A DNA stretch of 64,000 nucleotides. Origin: Hermatobates lingyangjiaoensis (Eukaryota; Arthropoda; Insecta; Hemiptera; Hermatobatidae). Both the position numbers and the translations under genes were made by a program. Positions within the stretch are counted from its first letter, which is position 1. Each line of letters opens with the position of its first letter. Below, piece by piece: positions 10,613 through 20,760 of the stretch. The notes below the pieces were generated by a model. It saw nothing but the letters and a program-made list of their open reading frames with translations. It was not told where the DNA came from and did no database searches. The stretch lies in the NCBI GenBank assembly GCA_026182355.1, contig JAPFBL010000233.1, forward strand, positions 186,001 through 250,000, given 5' to 3'.

Positions 10613-10934
10613 TTAGTTGAAGCATTATTCATTATAGAGAAACAACCTGCCTTGAACAAGCAAGATGAAGCGTTTAGACGAATTTTAAAATTATACGAAG
10701 GAAAGATGAAAAGCCAGAAATGTGATGAGATTGCCTGCCCTCTGTGATTTGCACAAGGAACTCTACACTTGGTAACCATTGCCTGTGTATAACCTCTCCT
10801 TGTCATCTAACCATTTTTAGTTATCACAAAAATTAAGGCGTTGAATGTAATATGTAGTGTTAATTTAATTATAAATGTTTTTAAGTTATGTTTAGTTATG
10901 TATAGTTTATTTAATATTTTATACAACTATAATC
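10613..10934. other. Spacer between inverted PLE arms
   Basis: A single-copy-looking segment between the arms at 10471-10611 and 10990-11107. It contains some GC-richer text (TGCCTGCCCTCTGTG) but no domain that I recognise. Confidence 0.4.
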
Positions 10935-10970
10935 CTTGATAATGGTCAGTGAGGACCGAAACATGTCGGG
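10935..10970 (+). ncRNA. Hammerhead-like motif, family E, decayed core
   Basis: CUUGAUAA stands where CUGAUGA is expected, followed by one extra U, stem II GGUC/GACC (10944-10947 with 10954-10957), GAA, palindrome ACAUGU, and C at 10967 as the predicted cleavage-site base. Stem I is weak. It sits directly upstream of the PLE N-terminal fragment at 10990-11107, the arrangement expected for a PLE terminal repeat. An intact relative is at 63111-63149. Confidence 0.6.
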
Positions 10971-10989
10971 CTATGTAAATAAAAACTTT

Positions 10990-11107
10990 GGTCAACTAAT
11001 CTATCTTGTACCACAAAAATGGAGAAAGTGTATTAGAGAAATCGAGAGATTCAGTAGAAAAGTTGTGAGATTAAAAGTAGGCATACAATTTAACAAGACA
11101 TATATAT
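10990..11107 (+). pseudogene. Penelope-like element N-terminal coding fragment, right arm of inverted pair
   Basis: The plus-strand translation GQLIYLVPQKWRKCIREIE through KVGIQFNKT is nearly identical to the left arm at 10471-10611, then breaks into ATATATATA and a family F tail fragment at 11108. A short upstream frame joins it to the hammerhead motif at 10935. No catalytic domain follows. Confidence 0.65.
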
Positions 11108-11260
11108 ATACACTTTTTCGATAAAAACACGATCCGAAACACACACATAAAATCTCTATTTTTTGTTTTAAACAGTCTTCAAACCGAAAGTTAGATACTG
11201 TAAGTGTGTTTTTAATTTCTCTATATATCTTTTTGTACATTGAACTATATATACAGGGTG
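11108..11260 (+). mobile_element. Family F PLE module fragment
   Basis: Contains CACGATCCGAAAC, CAGTCTTCAAACCGAAAGTTAG, ACTGTAAGTGTG, ATTTCTCTATAT and ACATTGAACTATAT, which match in order the arms at 38160-38382 and 41297-41545. The hammerhead core is no longer complete. Confidence 0.65.
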
Positions 11261-11261
11261 T

Positions 11262-11981
11262 CACCTGTATATACATCGAACCCCAAACTACATATAGAAA
11301 TTATATTTTATAATACCATATTTACAATAGTATGCAATAGTAACTAATTTTTATTCTTTTCATTTTCAGAAGGGCTGAATGGACTTTATCCTTCTTTTAA
11401 CTAAAAAAAATTAGCTTTTATTTGATCCATTAATTTAATAATGGTTGTCGATAGTGTAGCAGAATTAAAATTTAGGTAAACTGTAAATTTTTATTGCCAT
11501 ATGGCAAGAGAAACATGAACTGAAGTCCAACCATTAAATCCTTATATTAATCTTACAATTAATGAGAAATTCACATATAAGCGTTTAATCAAAAAATAAA
11601 CAAAACAAAAATAGTTAAATAACTTTTTTTTTATTTATCTGATTGTGTAATGAAATTCCATGCAATGAAGTAAATTGAAAATAATTCAATGAGAAACTAT
11701 TTACTGTTAGTGTAATTAATTTCAGTATATCCATTTTGGTAACAAAAGTCATTGGCTATCATAATTATTAGATTTACTAACAGTACGTTTAAGTGCAGAA
11801 GGATCCATATTTTTTAGACTTAAATTTTCAGGCATAAGTATTAAAAATTTACTGTTTCTTCTCTAGATTTTAATTATATTTGTTCAATATCAGTTAAGAA
11901 ATATACAAATTTTTCTTGTATTTTGAAGTTGGATATATTTGTAAACTCTTTAGGCAATCTCTCAAGAGTCTCTCTTATGCT
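11262..11981. other. AT-rich DNA, no gene seen
   Basis: No recognisable element or domain. Confidence 0.4.
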
Positions 11982-12492
11982 ATGAGCACGTCGACATTGG
12001 AGCGGACGTTAAGCTCCTCGGTCTCGAACCTTGGACAAGACATTAAGTCCTTGGTCTCGAAGTACGGAGAGGATATTAAACCCTTGGTATTGACTTTTGA
12101 GGAGGATGTTAAGTCCTCGATCTAGATCCTTCAAAGTTAAGTCCTCGGTTTCAACCCTCGAAGGGTACGTTAAGTCTTCGGTCACAAACCTTGGAGAGAA
12201 CGATAAGCCCTCGGTCCGACCCTTGGAGAGGACGTTAAGTCTTCGGTATCAACCCTTGTAGAGGACGTTAAGTACTCGATTTTGACCCTCTCTGGTCTTG
12301 GCCCTTGCAGAGAACATTAGCCCTCGCTCCCGAGCCTCTACGACGTCAGGTACCCGTTAAAGATCCCTAGTTTGGACACATTTGATTTAGACAAAATGTA
12401 TTACTCCCAATGTAGAATTTTCATTGTGTGGTGTCACAAAGGTAGGACCTATCTTGGACCTACGTGTTCTCTCCTGGGACAGCCCTGCAGTT
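11982..12492 (+). mobile_element. Headless SINE copy with internally expanded core
   Basis: Starts at GAGCACGTCGACATTGG, which corresponds to the mid-body of the SINE, and ends with CTCTCCTGGGACAGCCCTGC. The tRNA-like head is missing. The 3' body (GTACCCGTTAAAGATCCCTA, TAATTACTCCCAATG-type text, TGTGTGGTGTCACAAAGG) is well preserved. The GGACGTTAAG core is present about ten times as a tandem array instead of once. Confidence 0.85.
11993..12333 (+). repeat. 33-bp minisatellite derived from the SINE core
   Basis: About ten degenerate units with consensus near GGAGAGGACGTTAAGTCCTC followed by GGTCTCGAACCTT. Most are 32-34 bp, and two are shortened (near 12128 and 12290). In an ordinary SINE copy this segment occurs once. 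The 33-bp period equals 11 codons, so the 69-codon open frame at 11916-12125 has an 11-residue rhythm. That is a by-product, not evidence of a protein. Confidence 0.85.
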
Positions 12493-13228
12493 TTACCAAA
12501 CCAAACTCTCTTGTACCTTTGCGATGGGTTTTGTAAACTTCTTAGTCAGAACATAATAGTTTCTATTACTGACCTGTTTTGTGCACAAAGATTACCATTA
12601 TATATCAATTTGATTATTAAATATAACGCAAAAGTCATAACAAATGGAATAAATAGCTTCAAGAATATTTTTTTTCTTCTCATCCATTACAGAAAATGAC
12701 CTCAATTTATTCGATGGATTTAACTAATTACTGACCAAGGTTTTTTCCCGATTTTGTGCCGCTATTAAAAGAAGATTTGGTGGGTGTCGGAGGGCGGGTT
12801 AAATAGCCGTTATTGGCTGAAGCCATGAATCTAACCAACTGGGTCACAGAAGGAGCAATCTAAAACACGTTGTTTGAATCTGCTTCAAATTAGGCTATCG
12901 TTTGAACTTCGCGAGAAAAACGACCCAAATCAGGATTTATAGCCGTCACAGATTTGAAATAACGGACACGCATTTTCTAAAACGGTTCCTCTTTGCAGAA
13001 TCTGTTTATACTCTTCCGTATGTCATTCCAAGCATGCTAGCAATAAGCATTTCTAACTCTCAGTAGGTTTTAATCTACTAATTATTTTATTTTAACCTAC
13101 CTTTTCAGCATTTACAAAATTATCAATTCATAGTTCGTATTATTCTATTAAACATACTGTTTTTAAGCATTATTTTACAATTCTTTTTCTATATATTTTT
13201 CTATGTATACTATTTCTGTCTACGACAG
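12493..13228. other. Unassigned DNA with possible old tRNA-like segment
   Basis: 12760-12990 is GC-richer than its flanks. On the minus strand 12780-12845 contains CCAGTTGGTTAGATTC, which is A-box-like, but no good B box follows. Nothing else is recognised. Confidence 0.3.
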
Positions 13229-13320
13229 TGGTTCCCAAACTTTTTACACTGGGACGCCATTTCAGCATTACCTTACTTTTTGCGATCCTACACGAAAGTT
13301 AGACCAAATTCTAATTTTAT
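13229..13320 (+). mobile_element. Possible hAT-type terminus
   Basis: CAGTGGTTCCCAAACTTTTT at 13229 resembles a common hAT terminal inverted repeat. I cannot find the matching right end before 14000, so this is at best a solo or heavily decayed end. Confidence 0.4.
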
Positions 13321-13779
13321 TAATTCATGAAAGAGAAACTTTAACTTAATTGATTAAGGTATATACACATCAGTAATACAATATAGTTACAGTAAACTTT
13401 GTTTTATCAAAGGGAAAATATAATAATGCATTTATATAGCCTGCACTTTGTTCAAAATACAAATTTCATTTATTAAACACACCATGCATAGCTGAATACT
13501 GGTTATGCAAGTAACAGAAACTTTGTTTTTGATAAGTTATTTACACTTCTTTTAAAATCTTCTAATTAGCCATATGTCTTTGCAACCCCAAGCAAATCTG
13601 CTTAACTGCTTATTAATCTCAATATAAGGCTCGTGTTTTCTGTCAATAATCTTATTTCACAGAGGGACTGTGCAACCTCTATAACCATTGGCGGAATAAC
13701 GAAGGCTTCGCTGAGCAGCGGGCAACTGGGACCGCACGAATGGACCTACTAACTCTACTCTCCTATTGTTCAGCATTTC

Positions 13780-14210
13780 AACGAATCATATATATATATA
13801 TATAAAGCAGTTGGTGTTTACCAGCTGAGTAAGCCATTTGTTCTTTTTCTCATGATGACAACGTGGTAGTAAATATTGATATTGAAGTGACTTTTGTTGT
13901 TGTTTGTCTGTGTTATTTTCACTAAATCGTTTGATAAGTTATCCTAATGGATTGTTTCACATTTTAAATTCTTTATAAATACTAAATTATTAATAATTAT
14001 GTTATATATTATATTACTATATGAATAATATTATATTACATAATATATGCATATAATATTATATTATAAATATTAATATAATATATATATATTATATAAT
14101 ATTATTAAATTAAATATAATTATAATAAATACAACAAATTAAATAAATTAAATATAATAATATTAAATATATTATATAATATTATAAATATATATTAGAT
14201 GGTTGCTTCA
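13780..14210. repeat. Low-complexity TA/ATT-rich tract
   Basis: A short (TA)n at about 13789-13803, then around 13990-14200 dense ATATAAT and TATTATA repeats with no coding content. Between them, near 13849-13890, text resembling a decayed family A motif (ATGATGACAAC, AATATTGATATTGAAGTG) is visible. Confidence 0.6.
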
Positions 14211-15638
14211 TTCTATATTAGTATTGACTTAAATACATATATATTCAACCAAAAGAAACTCCCTGAAAGAAATTAATTATTAATCATTGTAGTATTTTGA
14301 CACTGGTCTACATCAAGGTGAGATGTTTATATTTTGAAACGGAAACGAAGGATAAGTAATTAGTGATGTTTTAACTTGTTTTTCGTTATAAAGTTTGCAA
14401 TTATAATGTTTATTACAATAAGCCAGTTTGCTTATTATATCATCAAAACCTTTTCCTGCCGATGAATGGAATCAAAATATAACAGTTTTGTTCTTTGATT
14501 GTGCTTGTTCAATTGCTCTAAAAGATAATATCATTTTTTTAATAACACATTAAATAATTACCTTTACACTAATTAATTTGATACAAACAGTGGTTATATT
14601 CAGAATTAGAATTATTAGTAGATTTTTAACTCAGATAAAATAACTTCTTTCTATCAAATAAAAAGTTATCCCTCAAAGCATGCGTTTTATCAAAACACTG
14701 CGGCATTGAGAGCAAAAAGATGGATCGTTATCATTTCAAAGGAAGCTGTTTTTTTTCCTCCTTAGTATTATTTAGGTCTTAAGTTTTCACTCAGTTTCTT
14801 TTTTTATCTTTTTCGAATACAAATGGTTATTTTTATTGTATAAGTGTTAAACAAAAAGGTACTATTGATAATATTAGTAATAATATATTTCAGTCGTAAA
14901 TGTTGATAGTTTCATACTCAAATATAAACAATCTAAAAAAAAATAAATTTAAACCTTTTTTATGAAATATATAATTTCTAAAAAAAAACATATAAATGAA
15001 TTAATTGGAGAATTGTTATAAGTAATATAATATATTTTTGAACGTTTATTCAGATAACATATATTACTTAAGTAAAGTCAAACTTAAATGGAATCAGTTC
15101 TCTGTTCCATCAGAATAGATGAAGTGTCCTTGTGATAATGTTTGCAGGGAATATCAAGGTAAAGAATAAAGCAGTAACATATTATACATGTAAAGCAATC
15201 AAGATGCTGGTCAACTAAAATAATTATAAACTTAAAGGTAACTAATATTATGTATCAAAATATTTGCAAACAGGAAAATATAGTTAAGCATAAAAATATA
15301 TTGTTTTTACAAGAACTGTTGTTTATGATGGTTGAAAATGTATCTGGAAGCAGTTTACTCCAATGAAACACTCAAAGTAAATAAATAACATCACAAAAAG
15401 CTTTATATGTCAGTAAATGGTGTTTACTATTTTAAATGATATTAAAAACTGAAAATTACCTCTAGTTTTACAATCCCGAATTTTTTAATTATTAAAAAAA
15501 GCTTATCACGAATGTGTAGTTGGCTTATTTGGAGAAGAAATATTGACATTTTTCTTATAACTTAACAAGTTCTAATCTCTACAAATCAACAAAGCGTATC
15601 CAAACGTATCTTGAACTTAGTATAGCGATTGTCTATAC
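14211..15638. other. AT-rich DNA, no gene seen
   Basis: I find no domain, no known element end and no tandem structure of note. Confidence 0.45.
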
Positions 15639-16050
15639 CAGGGCACTTCAAACTGAAGGTGCGTCCCTCAGGTGCGTCGCGATAGGGCACAATACGGTCC
15701 GCGAGATGCTCCAAATACATTATCAATATATTAATATGTAAACATTTTAAACATGAGAATATCCATGTCACGTGATTTCTATTAATTATCCTGTTATACT
15801 TATGTTTGATTCTCTTAGATATGGAATCATTACTGAGACCCGCCATCATCAAAATCGAACCAAGATTCATCTCTTGTGCGAGAATATGCAAAAGGAAATT
15901 CGGCTCATTAAAGGTAGTGTCACCATTTTTTTTATCCATTTAATTTTTGTAGCAATACATTTTGCTAAATTTTCATTTAGGTCCTTAGGGGTTGCAAAAA
16001 ATTTAGGAAATGCAAAGTGGGTCGCGATGTAAAAAGTATGAAGAGTACTG
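15639..16050. mobile_element. Short non-autonomous hAT-like element (412 bp)
   Basis: The left end is CAGGGCACTTCAAACT and the right end, read inward, is CAGTACTCTTCATACT, with 12 of the first 16 positions identical. The flanking 8-mers GTCTATAC (15631-15638) and ATCTATGC (16051-16058) match at 6 of 8, fitting an old hAT target duplication. Internal GTGCGTCGCGATAGGG and GGGTCGCGATGTAAAAAG are subterminal inverted sequences. The overlapping 117-codon frame on the minus strand has no transposase motif that I recognise. Confidence 0.75.
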
Positions 16051-16934
16051 ATCTATGCAATGTTCAAAACTCATCAGACTGAGTTTTAACTACTTATGTC
16101 GTTAATAAATTGTTTTTAGCATTGAAAATGCCAAATAATTTTTGGCAAAACGTCGCCGTATAAACGGGAGTAGTGTAGTTTCTTTAAACCAAAAAATCAT
16201 CAAGAAACCCCTCTTTGAAGTTTAAAATAATAAATGCTTAAAATAAAAAGGTGAAATAACATTCCTATAATACTTGTTTTATTCATGTGATTCATAAAGA
16301 ACTGAGCTTATTGTATCATGGCTATTTAATAAGGGAATAGTAAACGTCAAATGTAAAAGCAAAACAAGTTTTTTCTAAAACTTGGCATAATAACATCTTA
16401 AGCAAAAGCGAAACAAACAGCAAGAAATTGTAGTTAAACGTTTAGAGCAATGTGACAACTCAAATATCAATAAGATATGCCGATCACATAATAATAAATA
16501 AAAAAAAAATTCCCGTTAATTTTGGAGTTTTTTATAATGAACTAAGTATTTATATATAAGTGAAAGAAAAAAAAAACCGTTGGTGAAGACAACAAATCAT
16601 ATTATACAGAAAGAAAATGCAGAAAAGAGCTAACACAAGTGACTACGGTGTAGATGTAACCCAATGGCTGAACTTTGTCTTAAAAGGACATTTTTACTTA
16701 GATGTCTCTGATATTTCGTAGAAAAAATAAGAAAATTTTCAAGTTAAGAATAAGCTACTCCAGATTTTCTTAACTTTAATCAAATATGTTCCTTTTTATA
16801 TCTAAATCTAGAATTTATCACCATTCTACCATATTAATATTTCTTTATACTACACAGTATAATATAATAAAGTATACAGTATAGTATAGTACAGTATAGT
16901 ATATAAAGTAAAGTATAGTATAATAAAGGTGCCA
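16051..16934. other. AT-rich DNA with AGTAT repeats near the end
   Basis: No gene seen. 16855-16925 is a degenerate AGTATAGTAT simple repeat that continues into the PLE fragment's tail. Confidence 0.45.
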
Positions 16935-17100
16935 TTTATTGGTGTAAAATGGCAGCAGTTTTTTGCATTAACATATTTTATTGATATACACAGCAGCCTC
17001 TGCGTTAACAACCTTTAAGCTGGTCTGCACTTAACGTAAGTATTCTTGTTATTCACTTGTATTTTTGTGTAATGTTATAAACTTGTGTTTTTTCCCTGTA
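16935..17100 (-). pseudogene. PLE N-terminal coding fragment with terminal segment, copy 1
   Basis: The minus-strand translation contains TSLKVVNAEAAVYINKIC, a stop, then KKLLPFYTN followed by AT-rich tail. It matches the family G arm at 41565-42003 (TSKKVVNAEAAVYFNKIC, LLPIYTN) and again breaks into AT repeats just after LLP.YTN. A second copy lies at 18095-18245 in the same orientation, about 1,135 bp away and about 90% identical by eye over 140 bp. The pair could be the two terminal repeats of a decayed PLE, but no PLE reverse transcriptase is visible between them. Confidence 0.6.
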
Positions 17101-18094
17101 AAAGTAATTTTCTTTCGTACATCTGGTCATAGGTAAGTAGTATATCTCTTGTGCAAATGATATGGAAGTTTTAAAGGAAAAGTTTTGTTATAAATCTTCA
17201 ATGGAGAGATCAACAAATAAAATGAAGAACTAAACCCATGTTCTGCTGTAAAAGATTTTCGTACATTCTCCTTTACAAAAGTGTTATTATGCTGTAGTTA
17301 TATGCATAAGTCGTGTAATATACAAAAATAAGCATATATATATTGATAAGTGGATCAATTGCTATCTGTACTACCTCCAGGAATGAAAGGCTAATAAACA
17401 TCTCCCATTTAGACATTTATATTATACCTAAATGGGAAATTATATATTACAAACCCAAGAGGTATGATATTATGTTTATTTATGTTAAAGTTGAGTGTAG
17501 GCCACTCCAGATTTGTATAAATCATTCTTGGCATGCTATCACCGTTTATTGAATTGCTTTCATGTTATACATCCGTTGCATAAGTTTTTAAGATATCTAG
17601 CTATAAAATATATCGTCAACCTTCTAGATAAAGAAGTTGTAGCCCTTGCTAAGGATGAATAACCGGAGGTTGCAAGGTCTGCATAGTAATTTTTTTACAC
17701 ATATACAATGTTCTTTTTCCATATAAAGTATTCGATCTGTTTATTTATGTTTTAAGTTGGCTTCAAACAAATATGAAGTCAAAATCATTTCTCAAAAAGG
17801 GTGAAATGTCGTTAACATAATATTATTAAAGCGGCATAAAAGACATAAAATAATATTAAACAATGCCAATCTGACTTATTTCATGTTAGTCTTCGCCTCT
17901 TGTCATTGATTCGAATCCTTTTTGTCATTGATTTTGTCCATTTTAATTTCATACCAAATATAACATTTCCATTATTAATAACAGTAAATATGATAATTCT
18001 AATTTTATTTTTTTTCAGAATATTATATATGTCCCATAGAAAATACAAATTAACATTTTTCCAATATTTCTTTGTTATTTATTTATTCGTGTAA
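17101..18094. other. Interval between two PLE N-terminal copies
   Basis: AT-rich, with short frames only (for example 17343-17552 and 17900-18094). No PLE, LINE or host domain is recognised. Confidence 0.4.
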
Positions 18095-18245
18095 AAAGGC
18101 AGAAGTTTTTTGCGTTAACATATTTTATTGATATACACAGCAGCCTCTACGTTAACAACCTTTAAGCTGGTCTGCACTTAACGTAAGTATTCTTGTTATT
18201 CACTTGCATTTTTGTGTAATGTTATAAATTTATGTTTTTTTCCAG
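18095..18245 (-). pseudogene. PLE N-terminal coding fragment, copy 2
   Basis: A direct repeat of 16960-17100: TTATTGATATACACAGCAGC, TTAACAACCTTTAAGCTGG and CTTAACGTAAGTATTCTTG are shared. It carries the reverse complement of the same KVVNAEAAVYINKIC coding text. It is immediately followed by CCAGGCAACCAGTTGTGACA, which also occurs at 20499 next to the pogo-like remnant. Confidence 0.6.
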
Positions 18246-19039
18246 GCAACCAGTTGTGACAAGCAGTTTGACATATAGAACAAAAGCTCTGTGACAGTGA
18301 CTTTTCTGTTTTTATAGATCTAACATTGATCGGATGCCTGATGAAGGCATCCAGGTCATTAAACTAACTTTAGCAGAAAGTGTATTTGATAAGTCTACCC
18401 TGGAATATTGATATTTGTTTCATTCATAGATCTATAGTTTATTCATACAATCAAAAATACATGTGCTAGTCAATTATGAAGAATACATGGAAGTTGAGTT
18501 TTGATTAATAGTAATGTTAGGTTGGCATACACGAATCTGTTAAATATTTGACAATTCACTCTATAGTTTTCCATTTATTTGGCAAACACAACTATAAAAG
18601 CCACTTATCTGATCATTCGTTATGTTTCAATATGGTTTCCATTCGGTACAATACAGAAGCCATTACCTCTTATATTATATTTCACAGATGATTAAAGGCT
18701 TTCATGCAATATGTTGGTGACATTGATCACAATTCTTTAAAAATGGTAACGGCTTTCTTATTAGTTCTTTTAATGAAATCCATGAATATCAGTAATATTA
18801 CTGAAATAACATAAAGTGGACGCCACTTAATATAATCATGGTTAATGTTATCGAAATTTCTAAAGCCCTCATCAACATACAATATGCATTACAAATATAT
18901 TGTTTACTAGCAAACGTACCCGTCTTTGACGGAATCAAAAATTCTATTATACTTGGTATTTAAAATATCAATTATAGTATTATACTAATACTATAATTAG
19001 AAATTATAGAATAGTAGAAAATACCATTATTAGTACAGT

Positions 19040-19530
19040 GTTAAACAAATGTCTGTATACACTACATTAGCTGTCTGTCCATCAGGTTCATGGAAGAACA
19101 AATAGTTGAAACCTCTGACTCTTGAGCAAATAAACTACAGTTGACCATGTGAGAAAAACTTGGTCTCGCTAACTTGAATTCCTGCGTTAGATGAAGTTTC
19201 TCTTTGCGACTTAGTTAACGTCATTGCGAAATAGACTCTGACGGGACTTTGCAATCATTTCAACGGAAACAGACAGTGGCTCGGAATCAATGGTATGCGT
19301 GGTATACACACAGACTCCCCAATACCACATCCAGTCATTATGTCCACCTCTATGGCATATCTGTGTAGAGCACGAACTCAGAGTCGTGTCCCGTTGCACA
19401 GTCTTGGGGCACTCATGTTTCGTAACATGAAATTTGTTACTGCTACTAAATTGCAACATGATTGGTGCTCCTACTTTAAGTTTTTACACATGAGCAGGCA
19501 GTTCAGGAGAAATAAATTCAGAGTCAAGAA
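19040..19530 (-). pseudogene. Helitron PIF1-like helicase, C-terminal pseudogene
   Basis: Minus-strand pieces in order: EFLDSEFISPELPAHV, stop, KLKVGAPIMLQF; then in a shifted frame SAPRLCNGTRL, stop, YAIEVDIMTGCGIGES, CIPRIPLIPS, stop, FAMTLTKSQRE, KFFSHGQL, stop, CSRVRG and EPDGQTANVVYTDI. KVGAPIM, LCNGTRL, FAMT.TKSQ and SHGQL.F.CSRV are conserved motifs of the Helitron/PIF1 helicase end. At least four stops and one frameshift make it dead. In a live element this domain unwinds DNA behind the rolling-circle Rep nuclease. The Rep part is missing here. Confidence 0.9.
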
Positions 19531-19860
19531 ATTCAATTAGATAATGAACTACTTCTTAATCACTAATCCAATCTCTTTACTGACTTGTAAGTTCTTTCCT
19601 CGGTATGATATAGCGTAAGAACTTGTTTGTTGATTTTTCCTCCCTGTTCATATTAAGGGTTGAGAATTGCTCGTTTACAAAACTATTTATTCGTAATAGA
19701 TAGTACATCCTCAACTCTGGGAAACACCTTTTCAAAGATGTCAAATACGCAATATATTCATATGCTCCAATGAAATTAAAATCAACTAACAATACCTACT
19801 TGCCACACCTGTGTATTTTCAAAACAAACTTGTCTGTGAAGTTAGGAAAATATGTTTTGT

Positions 19861-20123
19861 AACTTCGCTTCTGTACTAAATTATGAACCTATTTAGAGCC
19901 TGTATTTTATGTTAGGCATACACAAATCCAGTGTCAAAGTTTCAGCTCACCATGTCTTATGGTGGCTGAGTTTACTTGTGACAAACGTTTTTCCTTTAAA
20001 CGTCCATAACTTCACTTCTACGTTGAATTTCTAATCAATTCAGAGCCTATATTTTAAGTTAGACCTACTCAAATCTACTGTAAAGGTTCAGCTTTATATG
20101 TCTTATGGTAGCTGAGTTTACTT
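19861..20123. repeat. Internal tandem duplication (147-bp period) within Helitron
   Basis: AACTTCGCTTCT...TTAGAGCCTGTATTTTA at 19861 recurs as AACTTCACTTCT...TTCAGAGCCTATATTTTA at 20008. Both end with GGCTGAGTTTACTTGTGACA or GTAGCTGAGTTTACTTGTGA. It is a subterminal repeat of the Helitron 5' region. A run of GACAAACCGACAAACCGACA follows. Confidence 0.75.
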
Positions 20124-20496
20124 GTGACAAAGTTTTGCGGACAAACAGACAAACCGACAAACCGACAGAAATTTTTTTAAGGGTGGATTCGGTTTCTCCA
20201 ATGTATGAAACGTAAAGAAAACTTGAAATGAGTCAGTTCTAAGCAATTTACGGACAAAATCATTATTTTATTTATATAGATTGTGATAAGAACATCGGCT
20301 ATTGTAATTCATTTTTTTCAAAACCTGAGGACTTTTTTTGTTGAGTTCAGTTCCATCATAAATGCCCACGAAGAAGGTGTTCTATAACCTGGATTTTATA
20401 TCCGGTAAAGCAAGACAAAAATTTCCTTATTCCAATGTTTTTCTTCTATTATCTGCTTTTTTAACTGTCGCATAGACCACTCAGTTTCAGTTATTG

Positions 20497-20580
20497 CTAC
20501 CAGGCAACCAGTTGTGACAAGATATCTGCAGCATAGAACAAAAGCTCCATGATAGTGATTTTTTGGTTTTCATTTATTTT
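20497..20580 (+). repeat. Repeat shared with 18243-18320
   Basis: CCAGGCAACCAGTTGTGACA, ATAGAACAAAAGCTC and GTGACTTTT-like text are shared with 18243-18320, about 80% identical by eye. The position next to a pogo-like coding remnant suggests the 5' end of that transposon, but a TA target duplication is not visible. Confidence 0.6.
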
Positions 20581-20597
20581 GAATCGACCCATTTAAG

Positions 20598-20760
20598 ATG
20601 AAGAAACACAGAGATTTAAGCAGCAAAGAAAAAGCAGCAATTTTAGAGAGCTATGGGGTAACGTAAAGTTGCTGAAAAACTGCAAATATCTCAGCTGCTT
20701 CCATACAATATTTTAAAAAGCCTTGCAAATGATCTAGGTAGACATCAAAGGTATCCAAAA
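20598..20760 (+). pseudogene. pogo/Tigger-like transposase N-terminal helix-turn-helix remnant
   Basis: ATG at 20598 starts MKKHRDLSSKEKAAILESYG, then a stop, then in a shifted frame RKVAEKLQISQLLPYNILKS. This is the CENP-B/pogo-type N-terminal DNA-binding fold (LS.KEK..IL..Y, then VAEKL.IS, then Y.ILK). One frameshift and truncation after about 54 residues. The DDE catalytic domain is not seen downstream. Family assignment is by motif resemblance. Confidence 0.7.

Larger units (their letters stand above)
18907..20280 (-). mobile_element. Helitron, 1,374 bp, both termini recognisable
   Basis: Read on the minus strand, the element begins TCTATATAAATAAAA at 20280, preceded by A, and ends GACGGGTACGTTTGCTAG at 18907, followed by T. 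TC at the start, CTRR at the end, a short hairpin (CCGTC/GACGG) just before the end, insertion between A and T, and no target duplication are the Helitron rules. The interior keeps only the C-terminal helicase (19040-19530) and an internal 147-bp duplication. It is therefore a deleted, non-autonomous copy of an autonomous rolling-circle element. Confidence 0.85.

Noticed and set aside
11916..12125. 69-codon frame with an 11-residue rhythm
   Set aside because: The rhythm is explained by the 33-bp SINE-derived minisatellite; the frame is lost in later units.
11993..12333. Regular direct repeats that could suggest a CRISPR array
   Set aside because: Units are contiguous without unique spacers, and the genome is eukaryotic.
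12760..12850. Possible tRNA gene on the minus strand
   Set aside because: An A-box-like stretch is visible but there is no B box, no anticodon arm pairing and no acceptor stem.
15586..15939. 117-codon minus-strand frame
   Set aside because: It crosses the boundary of a hAT-like MITE and has no recognisable transposase or host motif.
16797..18245. A complete PLE between two N-terminal copies
   Set aside because: No reverse transcriptase or GIY-YIG text is visible between the copies at 16935 and 18095.
18336..18372. CCTGATGAAGGCATCCAGG as a hammerhead
   Set aside because: CUGAUGA and a possible stem II are present, but the GAAA position reads TAAA and stem III is not palindromic. It may be a decayed copy but is not counted.
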